DNA of 64,000 nt. It comes from Anaeromyxobacter dehalogenans 2CP-1 (GTDB taxonomy: Bacteria; Myxococcota; Myxococcia; Myxococcales; Anaeromyxobacteraceae). The translations under genes were made by a program, and so were the position numbers. Below are positions 17,095-25,685 of the stretch, piece after piece. The notes below the pieces were generated by a model, which saw only the letters and a program-made list of their open reading frames with translations, had not been told where the DNA came from and made no database searches. The number at the start of each line of letters is the position of its first letter. The first letter of the stretch is position 1. The stretch is taken from NCBI RefSeq assembly GCF_000022145.1, contig NC_011891.1, positions 2,864,001 through 2,928,000 on the forward strand. Reading direction: 5' to 3'.

Positions 17095-17727
17095 ATGCCC
17101 GCCGCCCTCCACCTCGCCGCCGCGCTGCTCGCCGCCTCCGGCGGTCCGCCCGCGGCCGCCTCCGCCGAGGCGGCCGTGGCCGCGGCGCTCGCGCCCGACG
17201 GCGCGCGCGCGCGCGTCGAGGCGCTCCGCGGCGGCGCCTCCGGCTGCGCGCCCGCCGCCTTCCGGGCGCTGCGGCCGGTGCTGGCCTCGGGGGAGACCCC
17301 GCTGCAGGTGGACGGCCGCGACGGCGCCGGGCGGCCGTGCCGGTCCTTCGCCTGGGCCGCGGTGCGGGTCACCGGCCCGGCCCTGCGGACCACGCGCGCC
17401 GTCGCGGGCGGCGAGCCGCTCGCCGGCGCGGTCGAGCCGGCCGAGGCGGAGCGCCTGCCGGGGCGCTCCCCGCTCGCCGGGCTTCCGTCCGGCGCGCGCG
17501 CCGCGCGCGCCCTCGCGTCCGGCACGCTGCTCGCCGGGGCCGACGTCCGCGCGGGCCCCGCGCCCGGGGCGCCGGTGCAGGTGGTGGTTCGCGCGGCCGG
17601 CCTGGAGATCACCCGCGAGGCCCGCGCCGTTCCCTGCGTGCGCGGCCGCGCCTGCGCGCTCCTCCCCGGCGGCCGCCGCGTGGAGGGCCGGCTGCAGGAC
17701 GGCCGGATCCTGGTGGAGGTCCCGTGA
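17095..17727 (+). CDS. flgA: Flagellar P-ring assembly chaperone FlgA
   Basis: 210 residues with an Ala-rich signal peptide. The C-terminal SAF/ChapFlgA domain includes LASGTLLAGADVRAGPAPGAPVQVVVRAAGLEITREARAV and ends VEGRLQDGRILVEVP. FlgA is the periplasmic chaperone for P-ring assembly from FlgI, encoded two genes later. The N-terminal half is divergent. The ATG is 7 bases after flgG. Confidence 0.9.
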   Translation: MPAALHLAAALLAASGGPPAAASAEAAVAAALAPDGARARVEALRGGASGCAPAAFRALRPVLASGETPLQVDGRDGAGRPCRSFAWAAVRVTGPALRTTRAVAGGEPLAGAVEPAEAERLPGRSPLAGLPSGARAARALASGTLLAGADVRAGPAPGAPVQVVVRAAGLEITREARAVPCVRGRACALLPGGRRVEGRLQDGRILVEVP

Positions 17728-18413
17728 ACCCGCTCACCCGCGTCGCCCTCGCCGTGGCGGCCTTCGCCGCGCTGGTCCTCGCGCTCTCCGCCTGCGGGCC
17801 GGCCCACGTGGCCGGCCACGTCCCGAAGCGCCGCGACTACGCCGTGCCGGACGCCGCCGGGCAGGAGGCGCAGGTCGCATCCGCCGGCTCCACCTGGCGC
17901 GAGGGGCGCGCCGCGTCCATGCTCTACACCGACGCCCGCGCGCTCCGCGAGAACGACCTGGTGGTCGTGCGCATCGAGGAGATCGCGGACGCGAAGCGCT
18001 CCGCCGACACCGACCTCACCCGGCGCAGCGAGCTGAACGCGTCCATCGAGGCGTTCCTCACCTCGCTCGACACGCCCTACGCGCTGAAGGGCGGCGCGAC
18101 CACCGGGTTCAAGGGCCTCGGCTCCACCGCGCGCACGGAGCGGCTCACCGCCACGGTGCCGGCGGTCGTCCGCAAGGTGCTGCCCAACGGCAACCTGTTC
18201 ATCGAGGGGCACCGGGTGGTGCTGGTGAACGCGGAGGAGCAGCACTTCTACATCTCCGGCGTGGTCCGGCCGATCGACATCGACCAGGAGAACGGCGTGA
18301 AGTCCTCCATGGTCGCCGACGCCGAGATCGAGTTCACCGGCCGCGGCGTGCTCTCCGACAACCAGCGCCAGGGCTGGCTCTCCCGCCTCCTCGGCTGGTT
18401 CTGGCCGTTCTGA
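17724..18413 (+). CDS. flgH: Flagellar L-ring lipoprotein FlgH
   Basis: 229 residues. A signal sequence ends in the lipobox LSAC (Cys about residue 24), so the protein is lipidated. The mature part contains SMLYTDARALRENDLVVVRIEE and LPNGNLFIEGHRVVLVNAEEQHFYISGVVRP, both standard FlgH. It forms the outer-membrane L-ring, confirming a Gram-negative envelope. The GTG at 17724 overlaps the flgA stop. Confidence 0.96.
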   Translation: MNPLTRVALAVAAFAALVLALSACGPAHVAGHVPKRRDYAVPDAAGQEAQVASAGSTWREGRAASMLYTDARALRENDLVVVRIEEIADAKRSADTDLTRRSELNASIEAFLTSLDTPYALKGGATTGFKGLGSTARTERLTATVPAVVRKVLPNGNLFIEGHRVVLVNAEEQHFYISGVVRPIDIDQENGVKSSMVADAEIEFTGRGVLSDNQRQGWLSRLLGWFWPF

Positions 18414-18422
18414 GCCCCCGCC

Positions 18423-19541
18423 ATGCCCGCACGACCGATCCCCGTCCCCGCCTTCGCCCTCGCCCTCGCCCTCGCGGCCGCGCTCGCGGTGCCCGCCCCC
18501 GCCGCCGCCGCGCGGGTGAAGGAGCTCGCCGACGTGGTCGGGGTCCGCGAGAACGCGCTCTACGGCTACGGCCTGGTGGTGGGCCTGGCCGGCACCGGCG
18601 ACTCGGAGCGGGTGCTGTTCACGCAGCAGTCGGTGGCGGGCATGCTCGGGCGCCTCGGCATCCGCATCGACCCGAAGGACGTCCGCGCGCGCAACGTGGC
18701 CGCGGTGATGGTCACCGCGCGGCTGCCCCCGTTCGCGCGCCCCGGGACCCGCATCGACGTGGCGGTCGCCTCCATGGGGAACGCGCGCTCGCTCGCGGGC
18801 GGGCTGCTGCTCGTGACGCCGCTCGCCGGCGGCGACGGGAAGGTCTACGCGGTCGGCCAGGGCCCGGTGCAGGTGGCCGGGTACGACGCGGGCGCCGGCG
18901 GCGCCGAGCTGCGCAAGAACACGCCGACGTCCGGCCGGGTGGCGGGCGGCGCCGCGGTGGAGCGCGCGGTGGACTTCGCGCTGGGCCAGGCGCCGCTCGT
19001 GCTCGCGCTGCGCCGGCCCGATCTCACCACCGCGAGCCGGCTCGCCGCCGCGGTGAACGCGAAGCTCGGCGCGGGCACCGCGCGCGCCGTCGACCCCGCC
19101 GCGGTGGAGCTCTCGCCCCCGCCGGCGCGCAAGGACGACGTGGTGGGGTTCCTCGCCGAGATCGAGCTGCTGGAGGTCGAGGCCGATCAGCGCGCCCGGG
19201 TGGTCGTGTCGGAGCGCACCGGGACGGTGGTGGCCGGGGAAGGGGTGCGCCTGCGCCCGGTGGCGGTGGCGCACGGCGGCCTCCAGGTGCGCGTGCAGCG
19301 CGATCCGGCGGTGTCGCAGCCGGCGCCGTTCGGCGCCGGGCGCACCGTGGAGGCGACCCGCGACCGCGCCGCCGCCACGGAGGCCGGGGGCGGCGTGGTG
19401 GCCCTGCCCGCCACCGCCTCGGTGCAGGATCTCGCCCGCGCGCTCGACCTGCTCGGCGCGAGCCCCCGCGACCTCGTGGCCGTGCTGGAGGCGATCCGCG
19501 CCGCGGGCGCGCTCGACGCCGAGCTCGAGGTGCTCGAGTGA
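18423..19541 (+). CDS. flgI: Flagellar P-ring protein FlgI
   Basis: 372 residues, normal for FlgI. A cleavable signal peptide (Ala/Leu/Val-rich, ending near residue 30) is followed by VKELADVVGVRENALYGYGLVVGLAGTGD. The end is ASVQDLARALDLLGASPRDLVAVLEAIRAAGALDAELEVL. FlgI forms the periplasmic P-ring around the rod. It is 9 bases after flgH and overlaps flgJ by 4 bases. Confidence 0.97.
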   Translation: MPARPIPVPAFALALALAAALAVPAPAAAARVKELADVVGVRENALYGYGLVVGLAGTGDSERVLFTQQSVAGMLGRLGIRIDPKDVRARNVAAVMVTARLPPFARPGTRIDVAVASMGNARSLAGGLLLVTPLAGGDGKVYAVGQGPVQVAGYDAGAGGAELRKNTPTSGRVAGGAAVERAVDFALGQAPLVLALRRPDLTTASRLAAAVNAKLGAGTARAVDPAAVELSPPPARKDDVVGFLAEIELLEVEADQRARVVVSERTGTVVAGEGVRLRPVAVAHGGLQVRVQRDPAVSQPAPFGAGRTVEATRDRAAATEAGGGVVALPATASVQDLARALDLLGASPRDLVAVLEAIRAAGALDAELEVLE

Positions 19542-20254
19542 TCGCGCCCGCCGCCGCGCCCGCCGCGGATCCGCGGCTGCGGGAGGCCGCGCAGGCGCTC
19601 GAGGCCATGCTGCTCCGCGAGATCGTGAAGACGAGCGGCGCGTTCCGCGGCGGCGAGGGCGCCGGCGCCGGGGTCCGCGCCGACCTGTTCGCCGACGCGC
19701 TCTCCGACGCGGTGGCGCGCTCGGGCGGCATCGGGCTCGCCGGCGAGATCACCCGATCGCTCGGAGGCGCCGGAGATCCCGCGCCGGCCCCGCCGGCCGG
19801 CCCGTCCCTGCCGCGGGGCGTCGCGCCCGGCGCGCTCGCGGCGCCGCTGCTGGGCCGGCTCACCAGCGCGTTCGGCCCGCGCGCCGATCCGCTCACCGGC
19901 GCCGCCACCCGCCACGACGGCGTGGACGTCGCCGCGCCGGAGGGCACGCCGGTGCGCGCCCCCGCGGCCGGGGTGGTCGTCCGCGCCGGACCGCGCGGCG
20001 GCTACGGCAACGCGGTGGAGGTGGACCACGGCGGCGGCCTGCTGACGCTGTACGGGCACGCCGCCGAGGTGCGCGTCCGCCCGGGCCAGGTGGTGGCCGC
20101 GGGGGACGAGCTGGCGCTGGTGGGGAGCACCGGCCGCTCCACCGGGCCGCACCTCCACTTCGAGGTCCGGATGAGGGGCCGGGCGATCGATCCGGCGCGA
20201 GCCCTCAAGATCTACGCACAGCGTGCCGATGAGCGCGGCAGGAGCGGACCGTGA
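19538..20254 (+). CDS. flgJ: FlgJ rod-binding domain fused to an M23/LytM peptidase
   Basis: 238 residues in two parts. Residues about 1-75 form the FlgJ N-terminal rod-assembly domain (AAQALEAMLLREIVKTSGAF and VARSGGIGLAGEITR). After a Pro/Ala linker, residues about 105-225 form an M23 metallopeptidase with HxxxD (RHDGVDVAAPEGTPV) and HxH (GPHLHFEVR). Enterobacterial FlgJ instead carries a glucosaminidase. The M23 part probably cuts peptidoglycan cross-links so the rod can pass. There is no obvious signal peptide; FlgJ is normally exported by the flagellar system. GTG start overlaps flgI. Confidence 0.9.
   Translation: MIAPAAAPAADPRLREAAQALEAMLLREIVKTSGAFRGGEGAGAGVRADLFADALSDAVARSGGIGLAGEITRSLGGAGDPAPAPPAGPSLPRGVAPGALAAPLLGRLTSAFGPRADPLTGAATRHDGVDVAAPEGTPVRAPAAGVVVRAGPRGGYGNAVEVDHGGGLLTLYGHAAEVRVRPGQVVAAGDELALVGSTGRSTGPHLHFEVRMRGRAIDPARALKIYAQRADERGRSGP
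20204..20232 (+). promoter_or_regulatory. Candidate sigma-28 promoter for flgM
   Basis: CTCAAG (20204-20209), 15 bases, then GCCGATGA (20225-20232), against the consensus TAAA-N15-GCCGATAA. It lies inside the 3' end of flgJ, 35 bases before the flgM ATG. The same CTYAWS-N15-GCCGA layout precedes both flagellin genes. Confidence 0.6.
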
Positions 20255-20267
20255 GCAGGAGGTCTCC

Positions 20268-20570
20268 ATGAAGATCAACGATGCCGCAGAGATCCGTCGC
20301 GTCCAGGCGGGACGTACCGCGGGGTCGCCGCGCACCCGGGAGGCGGGTGCGCCGGCTGCCGACCGGGTCTCGACCGAGTCGCTGGCGCGGCTCGAGGCCG
20401 CCGCCGCCACCGCCCGGACCGGGGCGGCGCAGGACCGCGCCGTGCGGCTCGAGGCCATCGAGGCGGCGGTGAAGCAGGGCACCTTCCGGCCGGATCCGCA
20501 GCGCATCGCGCAGCGGATCCTCGAGGACGCCGAGCTGACCGCGCAGCTGCGCGCGATGCTCGAGCGGTGA
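20268..20570 (+). CDS. flgM: Anti-sigma-28 factor FlgM
   Basis: 100 residues, mostly polar and probably unfolded at its N-terminus. The C-terminal sigma-binding region reads RLEAIEAAVKQGTFRPDPQRIAQRILED, close to the FlgM consensus (I..I..G.Y..D...IA..I). FlgM holds FliA until export through the completed hook. The ATG at 20268 has AGGAGG eight bases upstream. It has its own sigma-28-type promoter within flgJ, giving feedback. Confidence 0.93.
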   Translation: MKINDAAEIRRVQAGRTAGSPRTREAGAPAADRVSTESLARLEAAAATARTGAAQDRAVRLEAIEAAVKQGTFRPDPQRIAQRILEDAELTAQLRAMLER

Positions 20571-20578
20571 GGCCGCCG

Positions 20579-21019
20579 ATGGAGGACGTCCTCGCCGCCG
20601 CCGCCGCGCTGCGCGACGCGCTCCGCGCCGAGTCGGCCCGCGCCGGCGCGGTGCCCGAGGCGCTGCGCGCGCTCGACGCAGCCCGCATCTTCGAGGGCGC
20701 GAGCGCGCGCGCGGGCTTCAACGCGCAGGTGGCGGCCCTGCAGGAGCGGCTCGCCGCAGCGCTGGCCCGCGCCGCCCCCGGCGGCCAGGCGACCCTGCCC
20801 CGGCTGCGGGCGCGGGCGCCCGGCGCGGCGGACGCGCTCGGGGTGCTGCTCGCCGACGTCCGCGCGCTCGCCGCCCGGATCGCGGAGCGGGACCGGATCA
20901 ACCTCGCGCTGGCGGCCGGGGCGCGCGCCTGCGTCGAGGGCTACCTCGCCGCGCTCAGCCCCCGCCCCGCCGCCTACGACCGGCGCGGCGCGCCCGCGGC
21001 CGCCGCCCGCCGCGCCTGA
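20579..21019 (+). CDS. flgN: Flagellar export chaperone FlgN
   Basis: 146 residues, mainly alpha-helical and Ala/Arg/Leu-rich. The pattern LRDALRAESARAGAVPEALRALDAARIFE, with helical repeats and a C-terminal DRINLALAAGARACVEGYLAAL, fits FlgN, the chaperone of FlgK and FlgL, encoded directly after it. I chose the ATG at 20579 (GAGG six bases upstream); a GTG at 20567 overlapping flgM is also possible. Sequence similarity in this family is weak, so position carries much of the call. Confidence 0.8.
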   Translation: MEDVLAAAAALRDALRAESARAGAVPEALRALDAARIFEGASARAGFNAQVAALQERLAAALARAAPGGQATLPRLRARAPGAADALGVLLADVRALAARIAERDRINLALAAGARACVEGYLAALSPRPAAYDRRGAPAAAARRA

Positions 21020-21030
21020 GGAGCGTTTCC

Positions 21031-22440
21031 GTGGCCGACCTGCTGAGCATCCTCTCCTCCAGCGCCGCCAGCCTCGCGGCGCAGCGCGCCGCCGCCGCGA
21101 CCGCGTCGCACAACCTGCAGAACGCGAACACCCCCGGCTACGCGCGCCAGCGCGCGGTGCTCGCCACCACCCTCCCCGCCCAGCAGGCCGGCGGGGCCTG
21201 GATCGGCCGCGGCGCCACGCTGGCGCAGGTGACGCAGGCGCGCGACCGGTTCCTGGAGGCACAGCTCCCCGCGGCGCAGGGCCGGGCTGCCCGCTCCGCC
21301 GCGGCGTCCTCGCTGCTCGGGGCGGTCCAGGTGCTGGACCCGGAGGCGGAGGGCGGGCCCGGCGAGGCGCTCGGCGGCCTCTACGCCTCGCTCACCGAGC
21401 TGTCGCAGGCGCCCTCGGATCCCGGCCTCCGCCAGGCGGCGGTCGCGGCCGCCCGCACGCTCGCGCTCTCGCTGAACCGCGCGCGCCAGGGGCTGGAGGA
21501 CGCGCGCGCCGGCGCCGACGCGCGCATCGCCGCCGGCCTGTCGGACGCGAACGCCCTCGCCGCCGAGGTGGCCGCGCTGAACCGCGACATCCGGGCGGCG
21601 CGCGCCGTCGGCGCCGGCGAGCCGAACGACCTGCTCGACGCCCGCCAGCGCTCCGTGGACCGCCTCGCCGAGCTCACCGGCGCGACGCCGGCCGCGACGA
21701 GCGAGGGCGACGTCTCGCTGCTCCTGCCCGGCGGCTCCGCGCTGGTCGCCGGCCTGAGCGCTTCCACGCTGCTCCCGCAGCCCGGCCCGGACGGCCACCT
21801 CTCGGTGCAGCTCGCCACCGGCGGCGTCTGCGCGGACGTCGCGCCCGGGGGCGAGCTGGGCGGGCTCGTCGACGCGTCGTCCGGCCCTTTGAAGGACGCG
21901 ATCACCGCGCTCGACCAGCTCGCCTGGGCGGTCGGCAACCAGCTCAACTCCGTGCACCGCGCCGGCTGGGGGCTCGACGGCGGCACCGGGCGGGACCTGC
22001 TCGACGTGGGCGCCACCGCCGCCGGCGCGGCCCGGCGCATCGCGGTGTCCGCCGCGGTGGCCGCCGATCCCTCGCGCCTCGCCACCGCCAGCGCCGCCGG
22101 TCAGCCCGGCGACGCCGGCAACGTCCTCGCGCTGCTCGCCACCTCGACCACGCGGATCGCGACCGGCCAGGGCTCCGACCTGCTGGCCGGCCTGGACGCC
22201 ACCGGGGCGCTCTCGCGGATCACCGGCACGTTCGGCGCCGCCGCGCGCGGGCTGGCCGCGTCCGCCGCCCAGGACGCGGGGCTCGCCGGCCACCTCGCCA
22301 CGATGCGCGAGTCGGCCAGCGGCGTCTCGGTGGACGAGGAGCTGCTGGAGATGGAGAAGGCGCAGCGCGCCTACGACGCCATCTCGAAGGTGATCCAGGC
22401 CTCCTCCGAGATGTTCGACACCCTGCTGAAGCTGGAGTAG
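21031..22440 (+). CDS. flgK: Flagellar hook-associated protein 1, FlgK
   Basis: 469 residues. N-terminal signature SAASLAAQRAAAATASHNLQNANTPGYARQ; C-terminal signature VSVDEELLEMEKAQRAYDAISKVIQASSEMFDTLLKL. These D0/D1 helices are diagnostic of FlgK, which joins hook and filament. A GTG start has GAGGAG seven bases upstream. Length is a little below enterobacterial FlgK, so the central domains are reduced. FlgL follows after 3 bases. Confidence 0.95.
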   Translation: MADLLSILSSSAASLAAQRAAAATASHNLQNANTPGYARQRAVLATTLPAQQAGGAWIGRGATLAQVTQARDRFLEAQLPAAQGRAARSAAASSLLGAVQVLDPEAEGGPGEALGGLYASLTELSQAPSDPGLRQAAVAAARTLALSLNRARQGLEDARAGADARIAAGLSDANALAAEVAALNRDIRAARAVGAGEPNDLLDARQRSVDRLAELTGATPAATSEGDVSLLLPGGSALVAGLSASTLLPQPGPDGHLSVQLATGGVCADVAPGGELGGLVDASSGPLKDAITALDQLAWAVGNQLNSVHRAGWGLDGGTGRDLLDVGATAAGAARRIAVSAAVAADPSRLATASAAGQPGDAGNVLALLATSTTRIATGQGSDLLAGLDATGALSRITGTFGAAARGLAASAAQDAGLAGHLATMRESASGVSVDEELLEMEKAQRAYDAISKVIQASSEMFDTLLKLE

Positions 22441-22443
22441 CCA

Positions 22444-23328
22444 ATGCGCGTCACCGACCGGATGACCTTCGACCGCGCCGCCCTCGAGGGCGGCCAGGCC
22501 CGCGCGCGGCTCGACCGCGCCGTGGCGCAGGCCGCGAGCGGCGTGCGCGTGGTCCACCCCGGCGACGACCCCGGGGCCGCCGCGCGCATCGCGGCCGAGC
22601 GGGTGAAGGTGCAGCGCATGGACGCGATCGCCACGGCCACGGCGCGCGCCTCGGACGAGCTCGCCGCGGTGGACGCGGCGCTCGGCGAGGTGGCGAACGG
22701 CCTCGCGCGCGCGCAGGAGCTCGCGACGATGTTCGCGAGCGCCCCCTACGACGCGGCGCAGCGGGCGGCGGGCGCGCGGGAGGTGCGCGGGATCTTGGCC
22801 TCGGCGGTGGCCAGCCTCGGCGTGAAGGTGGGCAACCGCTACCTGCTGGGCGGGTTCCGGGATGGCGCGCCCCCGTTCGACGCGGGCGGCGCGTACCAGG
22901 GGGACGGGGGGGTGCGCGAGGTGGAGATCGCCCCGGGCGTGCGGCAGCCGGCCGGCGTCCGCGCCGACGTGGCCATCGCCGGGGCGGGCGGCGGGGTCGA
23001 CGTGCTCGCCACGCTCGGCGCGCTGGCCGCGGCGCTCGAGGCGAACGACCCGGAGGCCGTCCGCGCCACCCTCTCGCCGCTCGCGCGCGGCACCGATCAG
23101 CTCGCCTCCGGCCGCGGCGCGGCCGGCGCGGCCATGGCCACCCTCGACGCCGCGACGCGCGCCGGCGAGGCCGCCCGCGACGCCGCGCGGATCGCGATCG
23201 GGAAGCTGGCCGACGCCGACCCCATCGCCGCCGCGAGCGAGCTGGCCCTGGCGCAGCGCGCGCTGGACGCGGCGCTCACCGCCACCGCGAAGGGGTTCCA
23301 GCTCACCCTGCTCGACCGGCTGCGGTGA
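22444..23328 (+). CDS. flgL: Flagellar hook-associated protein 3, FlgL
   Basis: 294 residues of the flagellin superfamily. The N-terminus RVTDRMTFDRAALEGGQARARLDRAVAQAASGVRVVHPGDDPGAAA matches FlgL, with the conserved G..V..P.DDP. The middle has VGNRYLLGGFRDGAPPFD. FlgL forms the second junction layer between hook and filament. It ends the operon that starts at flgF or, from its internal promoter, flgM. Confidence 0.94.
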   Translation: MRVTDRMTFDRAALEGGQARARLDRAVAQAASGVRVVHPGDDPGAAARIAAERVKVQRMDAIATATARASDELAAVDAALGEVANGLARAQELATMFASAPYDAAQRAAGAREVRGILASAVASLGVKVGNRYLLGGFRDGAPPFDAGGAYQGDGGVREVEIAPGVRQPAGVRADVAIAGAGGGVDVLATLGALAAALEANDPEAVRATLSPLARGTDQLASGRGAAGAAMATLDAATRAGEAARDAARIAIGKLADADPIAAASELALAQRALDAALTATAKGFQLTLLDRLR

Positions 23329-23344
23329 CCGACGGCGCCGCCGG

Positions 23345-23373
23345 CTTATCGCCGGGCGCCGACGCGCCGATGC
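23345..23373 (+). promoter_or_regulatory. Candidate sigma-28 promoter of the first flagellin gene
   Basis: CTTATC (23345-23350), 15 bases, GCCGATGC (23366-23373). It ends 55 bases before the flagellin ATG. The second flagellin gene has the same element at nearly the same distance (52 bases), with a similar GC-rich spacer. Confidence 0.62.
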
Positions 23374-23428
23374 GGAGGGTGAGGGCGACCAGACGGTCGC
23401 CCCGCCACACCACCAAGGAGAAGCACGG

Positions 23429-24265
23429 ATGTCCCTCTCGATCCGGACGAACATCGCCTCGCTCAACGCGCAGCGAAACATGTCCAACACGCAGAACGCG
23501 CTCGACTCGTCGATGTCGCGCCTGTCCTCGGGCTACCGCATCACCAAGGCCGGCGACGACGCCGCCGGCCTTGGCATCAGCACCAAGCTCGAGGCGCAGA
23601 TCCGCAGCTACAACCAGGCCGTGCGCAACGCGAACGACGGCCTGTCGGTGATCCAGACGTCCGAGGCCGCGCTCAACGAGACCTCGAACATCCTCACCCG
23701 GCTCCGCGAGCTCGCCATGCAGGCGGCCTCGGACGGCATCGGCGACAAGGAGCGCGCCTACGTCCAGGCCGAGGCCGACCAGCTCACCGACGAGATCGAC
23801 CGCATCGCCAACGTGACCAAGTACAACGGCACCGCGCTGCTGAGCGGCACGTCCACCTCGCTGAACTTCCAGGTGGGCGTGGAGAAGGACGCGTCGAGCA
23901 ACGACCAGATCTCCTTCTCGACGCTGGACGCGACCGCGTCCAGCCTGGGCCTGGACGCGTCCACGCTGGACTTCACCAGCGGGACCGCCGCCCGCGACGC
24001 GCTCTCCTCCATCGACGCCGCCATCGAGACCGTCTCGAAGAACCGCGCCGACCTGGGCGCGGTGGGCAACCGGTTCCAGAGCGCCATCAACAACATCCAG
24101 TCGTTCTCGGAGGCGCTGTCCGCCGCGAACAGCCGCATCCGCGACGTGGACGTGGCGGAGGAGACCTCGCGCCTCGCCCGCGCGAACATCCTCCAGCAGG
24201 CCGGCGTCTCGGTGCTCGCCCAGGCGAACCAGATGCCGCAGCTCGCGCTGAAGCTGCTCGGGTGA
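23429..24265 (+). CDS. fliC: Flagellin (copy 1)
   Basis: 278 residues, a minimal flagellin. D0/D1 N-terminal text SIRTNIASLNAQRN and RLSSGYRITKAGDDAAGLGISTKL and C-terminal ANSRIRDVDVAEETSRLARANILQQAGVSVLAQANQ are canonical. The central part is short (about 140-190), so the exposed D2/D3 domains are absent. Closely related to copy 2 at 26423. The ATG has AAGGAG upstream. The C-terminal LLG is the normal flagellin end. Possibly glycosylated by the nearby glycosyltransferase (inference). Confidence 0.97.
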   Translation: MSLSIRTNIASLNAQRNMSNTQNALDSSMSRLSSGYRITKAGDDAAGLGISTKLEAQIRSYNQAVRNANDGLSVIQTSEAALNETSNILTRLRELAMQAASDGIGDKERAYVQAEADQLTDEIDRIANVTKYNGTALLSGTSTSLNFQVGVEKDASSNDQISFSTLDATASSLGLDASTLDFTSGTAARDALSSIDAAIETVSKNRADLGAVGNRFQSAINNIQSFSEALSAANSRIRDVDVAEETSRLARANILQQAGVSVLAQANQMPQLALKLLG

Positions 24266-24285
24266 TCTCGCGGTGAACTTCGCGC

Positions 24286-24316
24286 GCCGCTCCCCGGCCA
24301 CGCGCCGGGGAGCGGC
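24286..24316 (+). terminator. Perfect 13-bp hairpin between flagellin 1 and fliD
   Basis: Arms 24286-24298 and 24304-24316 pair perfectly (GCCGCTCCCCGGC and its complement) around a 5-base loop CACGC, 20 bases after the flagellin stop and just before the fliD ribosome site. No T-run follows. It could end or stabilise the flagellin mRNA and lower read-through into fliD. Confidence 0.6.
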
Positions 24317-24327
24317 CGGAGGCCTAC

Positions 24328-25683
24328 ATGGACGCATCGTTCCGCGCGGGCGGTCTCGCCTCGGGGATGGACACCAACGCAATCGTCGAAAAGCTCGTCG
24401 AGCTGGAGTCGCGGCCGCTCGGCCTCCTCCGGCAGCGGCAGGCCGCGTTCCGCACGCAGATCTCCGCGCTGGGCGACGTCATCTCCGGGCTGTCCACCCT
24501 CTCCGCCGCCGCCGCCGACCTGGGCGCTCACGGCGTCCTCTCCACCCAGGCGCGCTCCAGCCCGAAGTCCTTCTCGGCCGCCCCGGGGACGGACGCGGTC
24601 GCCGGCAGCTACCGGGTGGCGGTGAAGGCGCTGGCGCGCCCGGCCAAGTGGCGCTCGGACGCGTTCGCCGACGGCGTCGGCGTGGCCGGCGGGACGCTCC
24701 GCCTGACCGTCCAGGGCACGGCCTTCCCCCCCATCGCCGTCGCGGACGGCACCAGCCTCGCCGACGTGGCCTACGCCATCCGTCAGAGCGGGGCGCCGGT
24801 GTCCGCGGTGGTGCTCGACGACGGCACGTCGTCCTGGCTCTCCGTGACCGCCCGCGACACCGGCCACCCGCCGGGCGGCGCGCCCGCGGACGCGCTGTCC
24901 ATCGCCTTCACCCCGGACGCCGGCGCCACCGGCCAGGCGCCGGGCCTCGCGGAGATCGAGGCCGCGCGCAACGCGCAGGTGGAGGTCGACGGCCTGACGT
25001 TCACCCGGACGGGCAACGTGATCGCCGACGCGCTGCCGGGGGTGACGCTCACGCTCACGAGCGAGGGCGGCCCGGCGGAGGACCTGGTGCTCGGGACCGA
25101 TCCGGACGGCACCCAGGCGCGGCTGCAGAAGCTGGTGGACGCCTACAACGGCGTGATGCGGCTCGTGCAGCGCCACCTCGCGGTCGCGAAGGACGCCGAC
25201 CGCGCCACCACCCTGGCCGGCGACTCCACCCTGCGCTCGCTGCAGGCCCGGCTCCAGCGCGTGCTGGTGACCGAGGTGCCCGGGCTCGCGACCGTGCGCA
25301 CGCTCGCGGACCTGGGCGTCAAGACCGCCCGCGACGGCAGCCTCTCCATCGACGCGACCACGCTCGCCTCGGCGATCTCGCGCGATCCCGCCGCCGTGAA
25401 CGCGCTGTTCTCGAACTCGGGGACGGGCCTGGCCGCGGTCGTGAAGTCGCTCGTGACCGACCACACCCGCGCCGGCGGCGGCACGCTGGTGCTCCGGCAG
25501 GAGGGGCTGGGCCGCACGGTGAAGGACCTCGACGGCCAGGCCGCCGCGCTGCAGCTCCGCATCGACGCCTTCCAGCAGAACCTGATCCGCCAGTTCACCG
25601 CGATGGAGAACACCGTCAGCGGGCTCAAGTCGATCGGGAGCTTCCTCGCCGGCCAGACCACGCAGCAGCAGAAGGGGAGCTGA
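24328..25683 (+). CDS. fliD: Flagellar filament cap protein FliD
   Basis: 451 residues. The N-terminus FRAGGLASGMDTNAIVEKLVELESRPL is the FliD signature (GLxSGxD, LxxLExxPL). The C-terminal domain ends RIDAFQQNLIRQFTAMENTVSGLKSIGSFLAGQ, also standard. FliD caps the filament and folds flagellin at the tip. GGAGG lies five bases before the ATG. FliS-like and FliT-like genes follow directly. Length is within the normal FliD range. Confidence 0.95.
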   Translation: MDASFRAGGLASGMDTNAIVEKLVELESRPLGLLRQRQAAFRTQISALGDVISGLSTLSAAAADLGAHGVLSTQARSSPKSFSAAPGTDAVAGSYRVAVKALARPAKWRSDAFADGVGVAGGTLRLTVQGTAFPPIAVADGTSLADVAYAIRQSGAPVSAVVLDDGTSSWLSVTARDTGHPPGGAPADALSIAFTPDAGATGQAPGLAEIEAARNAQVEVDGLTFTRTGNVIADALPGVTLTLTSEGGPAEDLVLGTDPDGTQARLQKLVDAYNGVMRLVQRHLAVAKDADRATTLAGDSTLRSLQARLQRVLVTEVPGLATVRTLADLGVKTARDGSLSIDATTLASAISRDPAAVNALFSNSGTGLAAVVKSLVTDHTRAGGGTLVLRQEGLGRTVKDLDGQAAALQLRIDAFQQNLIRQFTAMENTVSGLKSIGSFLAGQTTQQQKGS

Positions 25684-25685
25684 TC

